Below, in pieces: positions 29,301-38,745 of a stretch of 64,000 nt of DNA. Location of the stretch: the NCBI GenBank assembly GCA_003117195.1, contig BDSI01000026.1, positions 1,137,205 to 1,201,204 of the forward strand, given 5' to 3'. Source of the stretch: Eudorina sp. 2006-703-Eu-15. Lineage: Eukaryota > Chlorophyta > Chlorophyceae > Chlamydomonadales > Volvocaceae. Every line of letters begins with the position of its first letter. Position 1 is the first letter of the stretch. Both the position numbers and the translations under genes were made by a program. The notes beneath the pieces were generated by a model that saw only the letters and a program-made list of their open reading frames with translations, was not told the DNA's origin and did not search any database.

Positions 29301-30141
29301 GGTCCAGAGTCCAGACCTTGTGAGGAGGGCAGAGGAGGCCCACTTTCAGCACGGTTGGGCAAGGAGTATCTCCGGCCGTAGGTACTCTGCAAAATAAGGT
29401 AGCCATCCTGGAGCCGATGGTGGGCCCCCTCCGCCGCGCGGGTGCCGAGGGGGCGCAGCGCATGCATTGCTGCACATCGGCGAACCGCTCGAGACCATTT
29501 GCACTCCAGGGGCCGGTAAAGCAGAGGCTGTCACCGATGACCCGCGGGGGCGGGCCACTGCACGTAACACCATTAAAATGGGGATCCGCTGTGACGTTCA
29601 TTCATTCATTCATTAAAAGGAAAGCAAAAGACACGTGTGCGGAACTGCATCCATTCCTCGGCACGTGCTGTAACAGCGGTCCAGAGGATGACCTCCGAGC
29701 ATGCCGCTGTGCATCTGCTCCTGCTTCCTGTTTACCGCTAGTATGAACGGGTGAATGAATGAATGCTTTGTTGATTTCAGTGTACGACCGACAATGCACG
29801 TACGCGTTGCCCCCCCTGCAGGGTACGAGTGCGTGGGCGAGTTCCTCGCGTTCCCCATGACGGTAACGGTCAACGGAAAACGGCGGTCGGTTGCCTACAC
29901 GGTCGTGGCCATCAGCGGTTCGTACTACGGTGTGATGACGCTGCGAGACATCTCCTACTCGCCGGCCGCGGTCCGCAGCGACGGCTTCCGTGTCTGCATG
30001 GCGCTCAACCCCGCCAGCGGCAGCGGCTGCGGCAACCCCGCGGGGCTGTGCTACAGCACCGCCAACGGCGGCAGCTGCACCTATTCCTTGCAAGACGACC
30101 CGCTCAGCTGCTGTCCCACGAGCACGATTCCGATCTATTAG
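26369..30141 (+). CDS. Gene 3: pherophorin, A|B-hinge-C|D plan (about 914 aa)
   Basis: Secreted matrix pherophorin. Exons: 26369-26893, 27113-29012 and 29822-30141, with phases 0 and 1. The start at 26369 was chosen because it begins directly with a strong signal peptide (LVLLLVLTSLAALPLTAAAA). Earlier in-frame ATGs fall in a dispersed repeat box. Half-module A runs from CLSCSIFTG to SLPLQ (about residues 73-175). B has GLGLNQCCGGSGG, with L where P is usual. The hinge spans about residues 236-740, in one uninterrupted frame. The C-terminal pherophorin domain (FPFCSCTRRKAAQSPY, YNVTAG, KVQFLI, then TVTVNGKRRS, ending CCPTSTIPIY) closes the protein with TAG. The first TGTAA after the stop is at 30677-30681, inside a dispersed repeat. 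Confidence 0.85.
27330..28800 (+). repeat. Gene 3 Pro-rich hinge repeat
   Basis: The first part (about 27360-27740) is a short-period array of RPPPPPPP units. The rest is more varied Pro/Ser/Leu text ending in RPPPRPSPARPPPR-like sequence. It stays in one reading frame throughout. The antisense strand shows long open Gly-rich frames that are a by-product of the C-rich coding strand. Confidence 0.75.
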
Positions 30142-30519
30142 TCACCGCTTGCTTATGTCACTGTGTGGGTCTTATCTCAGATCAGATGGGTCATGGAAGA
30201 ATAATATCCCAAATACATCCGATGCCTTGAGTAATGCAAGTGGCTCATGAAATGTAGTAGTTCTCTATGAGCCGTGCGCCGGTCGATGTCACGATGTGTA
30301 GGCCAAACGCACGCGTGGCTGCTGGAACGATGTGTTGCCAAAGCAATCAAGGGGATCGCCCCGACATGTGAACCCAAACCTGGACGGTGCACTCGACGGT
30401 GCACTCACCGAAGATGCTCAACTTCGTTCGCTGAAACTCAACCGGTTACCGTAGTTGTTATGCTGCAAGTCTTTCCCCCTGAGCGGGCTTTATCCCTTGC
30501 CATGGTTGGTTCTCAGGAA

Positions 30520-30697
30520 CGGGGTGGTTCCCGGGTAGTGTGGGCCCGGGGAGTGTTTCGGTGCACTTGGGGAGCCTGTCCGGAGCGCCATGGTGGCGTT
30601 AGTTCGTTTAGGCAGTGTATGGTGAGGAAGCCTCGGCTGTCGCCGTGGGCTGTCACCGATGACCCGCGGGGTCCGCTGTAACATCCTAATAATAATT
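30520..30697 (+). mobile_element. AAT-tailed dispersed repeat, copy 1
   Basis: A 175-bp unit beginning CGGGGTGGTTCCC, with GCGCCATGGTGGCGTTAG, ending CTGTCACCGATGACCCGC, GGGGTCCGCTGTAACATCC and AATAATAAT. A near-identical copy is at 53005-53181. The TGTAA at 30677 is the first one after gene 3. Confidence 0.75.
30677..30681 (+). terminator. Candidate poly(A) signal of gene 3, supplied by a dispersed repeat
   Basis: TGTAA in the box of the AAT-tailed repeat (30520-30697). It is the first such motif after the stop at 30141. The distance (536 nt) is plausible for a long 3' UTR but not proven. Confidence 0.3.
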
Positions 30698-32759
30698 AAA
30701 CACTGTCTGCCTGTACGATCACATACATACTGCAAAATGGACGATGTAGGAGAGTAGGACACATCGTGGTAACGATGGTTTGGCCGCTTGGGCCATGCTG
30801 GAACGGCCGGGGTGCGTGGTTCCCCAATCGCGCGCGCCCCGAACGTGTCGATCCTCGGTGCGCTCGTGGTGCGAGTCCTGTGGGCGCCTTCGTGGTCTTC
30901 CTGGCGTCGATTACACTTCACAGTGAATGAACGTTACTTCACAGTGTGTGGTTTCTTATGGTTAGCGTGCGTGGTTACATGCAGGTTTCGCTCGGCTGTC
31001 GTCTATGACGACCCGTGCGCGCGGGGCGGGGCGGGGCCTACTGTAATACGTGCGTGGCATGTACGCCGCTGATGACGTGTCGCCACACGGGCTTCAACGA
31101 ATCGGTAGCGCCAGACATCGACGCGCCCGAGCGAGCGACCAAACTTCCGCTGGAATCTTACGTCGGTCAACAGACAGAAGCAGCATTAAACGCCCTTCCT
31201 GCGGCAAACAACATTATATACTATAGTAATGTTAACTGATATAAATGACTTCCGCCAGGGTGGAGCCCCGACTCCGCGACGGACAGGTTTCAGGTAGGGT
31301 GGCCAACAGAGCGGACGGCGGTGCACGCGGATGACAGGTAGGGGAGGACAGGAACCAATGCGAGCGCCAGCTGTGTGCGACGGAATGCACACGGACATAC
31401 GGTACGCTATGGCTCTGGACCCGCTCCGTCCGGGCTGACCTGCAGGTCATCGCCTGCGCTCACTCCCGCTGTCATGCCGCGGTTCTGGCTCGTCGGGTTT
31501 CACGTACGTAACCGCTACTGTTTGGCCTGGGATCCACATACGTACAAGGCAGGATCCACACACAAGGTAGGATCCACACACAAGGGAGGATCCACACACA
31601 AGGGAGGATCCACACAAAAGATCCACACACAAGGGAGGATCCACATACGTACAAGGTACGATCAACATACGTTCAAGGTAGGATCCACACCCGCGGGGTC
31701 CGCTGTAACATTCTTAGTAACAAGGTAGGATCCAAAAGGATCCCCACCGTGAACACCGATGGGACCCAGCCGAGGCTGCAGAATGGAGCAGGGGAATCAT
31801 GAATGTAACGGGCGGCCATCAGTGTCGTGCCTCGGTAACGCGCGCCACGATACAAGCACATCCGCCGACCAACCGCCATGACCGGCGTCATCTTAGAGAA
31901 GAGCCCTGATGCCGGCGCTCGGCCGACAAGTGATGGAACCGGTGGCAAAAAGATATCGACAGGTATTAAAAACGGCCCCAAACGCCGTCCTCGCAATTTA
32001 AGCGCCAGGTTACGAATTTCTCGGCTCGGGCGGGTGGTTGGACACCACCGAGCGATCCGTAATTCCGTATCCGTTGGCCAATGGCCGCACACTATCATAA
32101 CCAAACACCCTACTAATAAATAATTATACCTTGCAGGATATTTTCATGAGATATTCAGACGAAGCCATCCATCGGCTATTCGGAAACAAGCATCTTCCCA
32201 ATCTGTTTCACTGGGAAACAACCATAACACCGAAAGACCAACGTGAACCATTTACGTTTATGATTGCTTATGATAAAATCTGTTTTGGATGATATTCGGA
32301 AGGATTGGATTTTGTACAGCGCCCTCCTGTAAACAAGTGACCGCCTCTGGCGGCCAAGGGAGATAACACCCGCGCTGGTGAACACTTTGTGCGAGTAATG
32401 TGGGCGACGTCAGGATATGGAGCACCCCACATTACCTCTCAGCAGGATCATCACCATGTATCCGGCCACGTACGTTACCCTCCCGTACAGGCCCGTACAA
32501 AGGATCTTAGCTTCTTACGGCCCCAGGCAGACTCCTGTGAGCAAAGGGCGCATCGTTTCTGTTTCGGTTCGAATTCATGTGGGCCGTATTATATAGGGGT
32601 CATAACGCAGGGCAGGGCTACCGTGCATGGCATAAGGCCCCCGCTATGCCGCGGCAAGACAGAATCGGGCGCCTTCTACCTAGCTTGCATTGCACGCACG
32701 CGCAACATACGATGTATTTGAATGTTACAGCCAACCATATTCAGGACCACCACACGGCC
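30698..32759. other. Intergenic stretch between gene 3 and the exon fragment
   Basis: Apart from the GGATCC minisatellite (31530-31735) nothing was recognised. Open frames are short and unlike the neighbouring genes. Confidence 0.5.
31530..31735. repeat. GGATCCACAC minisatellite interrupted by a dispersed-repeat box
   Basis: About ten units of 18-19 bp built on GGATCCACACACAAGG. Near 31690-31715 the array is interrupted by CCGCGGGGTCCGCTGTAAC plus a short tail, after which a GGATCC unit resumes. Confidence 0.8.
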
Positions 32760-33113
32760 ACCACCACCTTCACCATCTCACTACCCGCACCATCACCACC
32801 ACTGCCGCTGAGCCCGCCGCAGCCCAGCCCTCCGCCGCCCGGCCCTCCGCCGCCCAGCCCGTTTCCGCCATCCCCAGCCTCTGGCACCAGTCCCCTTCAG
32901 CTTCCTGACGGCCCCGCCCAGTACCTGCCCGAACGCTCCCCGCCAAGTCCCCGGCGGCTGGTCAAGCCCCCACCCAGGCCCGCCCGGTCGCCTCCACCGG
33001 CGCCATTGTCGGGATTCCCGCCGCTCTTCCCCTTCTGCAACTGCGCCAAGACCCGCAAGCCCGCCGACATCTCGCCCTTCGTACTCGGAACCGATGGTTC
33101 ATCAGGCGTCTGC
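32760..33113 (+). pseudogene. Pherophorin hinge/C-domain exon fragment
   Basis: A solitary fragment matching the 3' half of gene 4 exon 2: Pro-rich hinge, then FPFPPSPASGTS-type text, ERSPPSPRR, and FPFCNCAKTRKPADISPF. Homology ends around 33113, in the middle of the C half-domain. The following codons are unrelated and reach a stop at about 33188. No A or B module and no D exon accompany it. It retains 25 bp that gene 4 has lost, so it is not simply a copy of present-day gene 4. Confidence 0.7.
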
Positions 33114-33879
33114 ATGCGTTTACTACGTCCCGAATGCTCAATTCTACGCAATGGATTCAGTCGTTTTGCTAGAAGTGGCTCCAACTAGCCCACCGCAATG
33201 CCGATCCAGACATGAAATCACCTTTAGTAATCTCGCGCCACAATGTTGCAGCCTCAAGCATTAAGCGATCATACGACAGAAACGATTGTAACAGGTTTGT
33301 GTGAGCAGATGTTGCGGACTCCCAAACTGCATGCGCTATCTGTCTGTCATCAGGTGTTCAGTTACTGACGATCGCTCCATTATGTTCACAGCCGATTAAA
33401 AGAATTATAAATTCAAAATCCAATTAGATTTAACACAAAAGTAATGGCCGCCAAGGAATATGGCTTCTTCGGTCGTGACTCGTCGTAGTTGGCTGGCCGG
33501 GACGTAGTGGGGAAGATCGACGAAGTGAGCGACTGCAACCGCATACATCAAAAGCAAAGTATTATGTTTTTATGAGGTGCACGGTTGCCACGCGAAGAAA
33601 CTACATCATAGCAGGTGTCTCGCTGATGGAACGGTTGGTCACAGATCGGTTTCTTAACGGATTTGTCGTAATCTTGGCCGCACACGGCGCAGCGGGGTCG
33701 ACATGAAAACCGAGTCATTGAACCACTGCACACACAGGTCCTAGTTTAATCTACATGGATCGACGTATTTCCGCCACCACGGCGTCCGTCGGTATTGCTA
33801 GGTTGAACCAGTTGAGCCTAACTCTGGTCGTGGCAGATAACATCAGGTTTAATTCTTGGCTTGTTATTAATTTTCATTT
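33114..33879. other. Upstream region of gene 4, nothing recognised
   Basis: A/T-rich sequence between the exon fragment and the TATA candidate of gene 4. No repeat or coding signal found. Confidence 0.5.
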
Positions 33880-33887
33880 TATAAATA
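33880..33887 (+). promoter_or_regulatory. Candidate TATA box of gene 4
   Basis: TATAAATA, 66 nt before the ATG at 33953, in an A/T-rich stretch. The spacing fits a short 5' UTR. Motif match only. Confidence 0.4.
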
Positions 33888-34509
33888 GTGTATAGTCATA
33901 CTCGGAGGCGCGTTTGCATACTTGTATGTCCGCTGCGTGAACGCTTACGGCCATGGCTGCGCGGATGCGCAACGGTCGGTCTTCCGAACAAGCCGATGCC
34001 GCAGAAATCCAACAATGGCGGCTATGTAGACACAGATGTTTCGGTGCAACTTCAGTGCATGTGCTCTTCCTGGCGTTGGTCACCGCTTCGACGATTCCGA
34101 CAACTACGGCGCACGTTCGCGCTCTTCTCGGTGGCGAGAGCAGCTGCATCTCGTGCAGCGACCTTGGCACTTGCTTGAACATCACATGTTCTGCTTTCAA
34201 CACCACCGCCCGGCTCGTCACCCTGAGTTTGAGCGGCTGCAAGGGCGGGGCCAGCTTCAGTTGGGCCTGCTGCCGGTCCGGACTGTGCAGCCGGGCGGGC
34301 TGCGGCCCCGGCGGCAGCGCCTCGCCCGACTACGGCAAGTGCGACGGCATCACCTCCTTCTCGTACTACGTCTCTCACAACCTTAGTACCCTCCCAGTCC
34401 AGGTACGGGGCTATGGACTCGATCCAGATCGGGCTTGTGGTTCAGATGATTGAGCTGCCTGCTTGCAGCGATGCATACAGCGCACACGCATACACACTCC
34501 CTTTGGTAC

Positions 34510-34698
34510 TGCTGCCCCGCTGTGCGCCTCTGCTTTCTTCGGTGTCTGGCTGGGTGGGGTCATGGCCCGATGTGTTTTTTATTCGTGGTGTTGAGGTGTG
34601 GAGGTGTCTTGCCGCCTTGTCGGTGGGGCCTGCTGGGGCTTGCTCTGGGATACACTGTTGATCACTTGTTGGGGTCCGCTGTAACGTTCATTCATTCA
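34510..34698 (+). mobile_element. ATTC-tailed dispersed repeat in gene 4 intron 1
   Basis: Plus-strand copy of about 190 bp, the reverse complement of the element at 13755-13945 over its whole length. It ends GGGGTCCGCTGTAACGTTC with a short ATTC tail. Confidence 0.75.
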
Positions 34699-34979
34699 AA
34701 GTGATGTCCCGGACATGGCGGCCCTCCATATGCCTAGGACGCCTTCCTGAACCTGTTCAACCCGTTGCTTCCTGTTCGGTGCTGCTGCTGTCTGAATTTC
34801 GAATCCTGGCCCACAGATTCATGACGGGCAATTGACGGGAGACACCGATTGCTCCGCGGGCAACGGCCTGGGACCCAACCAGTGCTGCGGCGGCGGCAGT
34901 GGTGCCTGCGCTTCATCCTCCACGACAAGCACCTCGGTCTGCAGCCTCTCCATAAACGTCACAGCCGTACCGGGCTGCG

Positions 34980-36060
34980 CACCGCCGTCCAGTCCGCCGC
35001 CACCACCATCGCCCTTGCCACCACTCCCGCCACCCAGCCCGCCGCCACCACCATCGCCCTCGCCACCACTCCCGCCACCCAGCCCGCTGCCACCACCATC
35101 GCCCTCGCCACCACTCCCGCCACCCAGTCCGCCGCCACCACCATCGCCCTCGCCACCACCATCGCCCCCGCCACCATTCCCGCCACCCAGTCCGCCGCCA
35201 CCACCATCGCCCTCGCCACCACCACCGCCACCCAGTCCGCCGCCACCACCATCGCCCTCGCCACCACTCCCGCCACACAGCCCGCCGCCACCACCATCGC
35301 CCTCGCCACCACTCCCGCCACCCAGCCCGCCGCCACCTCTATCACCACCATCACCGTCACCACCACCGCCGCCGCCCAGCCCGCCGCCACCACCATCGCC
35401 GTCGCCACCACCACCGCCGCCCAGCCCACCACCGCCCAGCCCACCACCGCCCAGCCTGTCCCCGCCACCATCGCCGTCACCACCACAACCATCGCCCAGC
35501 CCACCACCGCCCACCCCGCCACTATACCGCCGCCACCATCACCGTCGCCACCACCACCGCCAACCAGCCCGCTGCCAACCAGCCCATCTCCACCCAGCCC
35601 ACCTCCACCCAGCCCACTGCCGCACGGCCCACCACCGCCCAGCACACTGCCGCCCGGCCCACCACCGCCAAGCCCATCGCCGCCCAGCCCACCGCAGCCT
35701 AGCACGCAGCCGCCTAGTTTGCCGCCCAGCCCGCCGCCGCCAAGCCCACCGCCTCCGCGCCCTCCACCGTTATCATCACCACCACCATCGTTGCCACCGC
35801 CAATGCCGCCACCTAGCCTGCCGCCACCGCCATCACCCTCGCCACCACTGCCGCCACCCAGCCCGCCGCCACCCAGCCCGCCGCTGCCCGGTCCTCCGCC
35901 GCCCAGCCCGTTTCCGCCATCCCCAGACTCTGGCACCCAGCGCCCCAGTCCACCTCAGCTTCCTGACGCTCCCCGCCAAGTCCCCGGCGGCTGGTCAAGC
36001 CCCCACCCAGGCCCGCCCGGTCGCCTCCACCGGCGCCATTGTCTCCGCCCCCGGGCTCCC
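34980..36060 (+). repeat. Gene 4 Pro-rich hinge repeat
   Basis: Tandem units of about 48 bp (CCGCCACCACCATCGCC and CTCGCCACCACTCCCGCC) in the first 400 bp encode PPPPSPSPPLPPPS. More diverse Pro-rich text follows. The coding frame changes near 35515 and near 35966. Confidence 0.75.
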
Positions 36061-37204
36061 CGCCGCTCTTCCCCTTCTGCAACTGCGCCAAGACCCGCAA
36101 GCCCGCCGACATCTCGCCTTTCGTACTCGGGCCCGTGGTTCGTCTGGCGTCTGCGCCAAACAGCGCAAATGCCACATACTGCTTCCGAGTGGACGTCCTG
36201 TCGGATGCGGCGCTGGCCAACATCAGCCGCAGCCGCTGCGCCGCCATGGACCTCTACAAGCTCCAGATTCTCACAAGTAAGTAATTCTTTATTCCGCGTG
36301 ATGGCCGTTGGGATGGTGCCACCGTGCGGGTGGCTGGTTGGGCTGAAAAAGAGTGTAAGGTGGTAACGGAACTGATCGACCGTCAGCCGATCCGGGCCAG
36401 GCCAGGGCGTCTTGCACCACACGCTCGCCGGGGTCAGGGCGGGGGGCGGGGGCAGCGTGCCAAGTTCTGCCAAGATCCGGCCGGAGCCGGGGTCGGAGAT
36501 GGCGCCGGGGCCGGAGATGGGGCGGGGAATGTGATCAGCGCCTGCCGTCCTGCGTTTCATGTCTAGTACGTAGCTTGGATGGTCATGGCTGATCATTTGC
36601 CGTACGGTACGCGTGCTTCCCTCTCCATCTGATGGTCACGGGAAGCGGTCTGCCTTGCCTCGTCCAATCAGCGCCCGCCGTATCTCCCTCTCCCAGTTAG
36701 CGCCCCCGCAGGGCTTTCACCGTCCCATCGGCGCGCGCTCGCCCTGTCTTCCAGGTTCACAAAGGTTAAGGTTTGTGCGGCTTTTCCCACACCCCTGTCT
36801 CGTGGAACCTCCAGGGGCGCGCTGCGTTGCCGAGGCGTCCAAGGCCGTGCTCAAGGCAACGGTGAACGGCGTGCGCGTTGCCGCGTCGTTCAGTTTGGAG
36901 AGTTGGGGCCGTAGCACCACGCAGTACGGAACCATTACGTTCCGCAGCCTGCGGTTTAACCTGGCGAAGGTCAAAGTCAGCGGGTTCAATCTCTGCCTGA
37001 CGCTGGCCACCGCCAGTGCATGCGGCACGGCCGAGGGCCTGTGCTACGGCAGTACCGGAGGATGCACGTACTCCGTACTGGACGAGAGCTTTCAGTGTTG
37101 CCCCGTTGAGACTGTGCCGATTCGGTACCTGTAGTGCGCGAGGCTTTCGCCTAAAATTTGAAGACGGAATCCAACTATTATTTCGTTGAGAAATGCTTAA
37201 CGGT

Positions 37205-37209
37205 TGTAA
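37205..37209 (+). terminator. Candidate poly(A) signal of gene 4
   Basis: TGTAA, the usual volvocine polyadenylation motif, 71 nt after the stop codon at 37134. Confidence 0.45.
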
Positions 37210-37913
37210 TTGCTTAGGACCTCAGCCTAGTTGTCTCGGAGTCATGGTAGTCGGAAGGGCCGGCTGTTGATGGCTTGTTGCGGAGACTCAAAGCGTTTAT
37301 CCTAGTTGCTATTTATCTTTGCTGCTGACTTTCGAACGAGTGTCGCAGCGGGACCCACGCACAGAGGAAGGGAGCTTGGTTCCGTTCGTTGTTTGCGTTT
37401 TCGCCGCCGGCGTGACCCCTTGCGGATCACCAGACGGGTCAAGTTCGGTCGCCCCAGGGGGGTCGCTGCCCTGGAGAGGCTTCTCGGCCCTGCTCGACCG
37501 CGCGTCGTCGCACCCGCACGCGGTTACCGGACACAACCCCTTGGGACCCATTCGGGGCCATTAGCAGTGATTCTTTTAGGGCCCCAAATTCTTGGCCCAC
37601 ACAGCCCGCAGTTCCCTAGGCTAGCTGAGCTGCAAGTGGGCGGCCATATGGGCGGCGAAGCGGTTAGGGCAGCACCCCGGCAGGCAAGGGCGACTGTTGC
37701 CTGGGCTGTCCAGGCAGGCATGTGTTTGCACGGTTTTGGTTGGAGGTCAAAGATAGGTAGCGAGATAGGTGAAGTTTGGTGACTGGGCGTGTACATAGTC
37801 ATTAAAATAGGTGCGTCGGTAAATGAGTAGCAAGGCAGGTGCAGTGATGATGTAGGCCGGGTTTTAGTCAAATAGGCAGGCACGGTGGTACGCAATAGTG
37901 GTTAAACAGGCAG

Positions 37914-38171
37914 GTGCAAAGACCGTTATGAGGTGGGTCGGTTAGTGGTTGAATAGGCAGGCAGGTAGGGGCAGGTGCACAGACCGTTATGAGGTGGGTC
38001 GGTCAGTGGTTGGATAGGCAGGCAGGTGCACAGACCGTTCAGAGGTGGGACGGTTAATGGTTGAATAGGCAGATGCACAGACCGTTATGCGGTGGGTCGG
38101 TTAGTGGCTGAATATACAGGTGCACAGACCGTTATGAGGTGGGTCGGGTACTGGTTAAATGGCTTGGGCAG
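37914..38171. repeat. Minisatellite, five units of 47-61 bp
   Basis: Units begin GTGCACAGACCGTTATGAGG and continue to GGTTGAATAGGCAG. They start at about 37914, 37975, 38026, 38073 and 38120. It is intergenic. Confidence 0.85.
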
Positions 38172-38694
38172 GTGCTTAGTCCGGTGCAGAGGGGTTGCGG
38201 GTGCTGAAAGCGCTAGCTGCGCGGCTGCGCGGCCGGATCCCCAGCCGTTGTGTGACGTACGCCTAGCTTGGTTTCTAGTTGTCATGGCCGCTCCGATACC
38301 ATGAGTGTGTCGTTGAATTTGGTTGACGGTGGAGTACATGATGCAGCGTTTGTCAAGGTTGCCGCGGCATGTGCCATGCATTCGCGTGCTGACTATTGTC
38401 GCATACATAGCACCTGGCGGGCAGCATATGGACGAAGTAACGGAGTATTACAGCGGACGCGATACGAGGATACCACACACGGTGTGCATGAGTGCATCCC
38501 TGTGTGAAATCTGACGTTGGTGTCTTCGGAACACGTCTTGGACGACTGGTGCACGTTTCGTGATATCGTGAATCCCCCCTACCCATCCACATGTGCAGAG
38601 ATGGTGGAGCAGGATGCAGCCTGCTCCCTGCCATGCATCTGCATCTAGTAGGAACTAGTCCTAGTCCTTCACGACGTAGAACCGTGCGTCACAA

Positions 38695-38745
38695 GGTGGA
38701 CCCTTAGACCCGACGGGGCGTCCTAACGGGCACAGATAGCTCGAC
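38695..38745 (+). repeat. Dispersed GTGGACCC repeat, intergenic copy
   Basis: GGTGGACCCTTAGACCCGAC and GGGCACAGATAGCTCG match the element in gene 2 introns 2, 3 and 6 (about 13977, 15327 and 20278) and the flank at 52087-52140. It is dispersed in its own right, not only copied with the gene 2 introns. Confidence 0.6.

Larger units (their letters stand above)
33953..37134 (+). pseudogene. Gene 4: pherophorin with frameshifted hinge, probable pseudogene or miscalled gene
   Basis: Same three-exon plan as gene 3: exons 33953-34402, 34817-36276 and 36815-37134, with phases 0 and 1 conserved. The N terminus has a signal-like stretch (VHVLFLALVTAS). A has RAGCGPGGSA as in gene 2 exon 1. B has GLGPNQCCGGG. 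The C-domain differs from genes 1-3 (FPFCNCAKTRKPADISPF). Exon 3 gives TVNGVRVAASFSLES and ends CCPVETVPIRYL with TAG. The hinge changes frame twice, near 35515 and at about 35966. In the frame of module B, translation stops at 36278-36280 without the C-domain. The second shift is a 25-bp deletion relative to the fragment near 32910. A TATA motif at 33880 and a TGTAA at 37205 frame the gene. It is either recently broken or affected by assembly errors in the GC-rich hinge. Confidence 0.7.
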
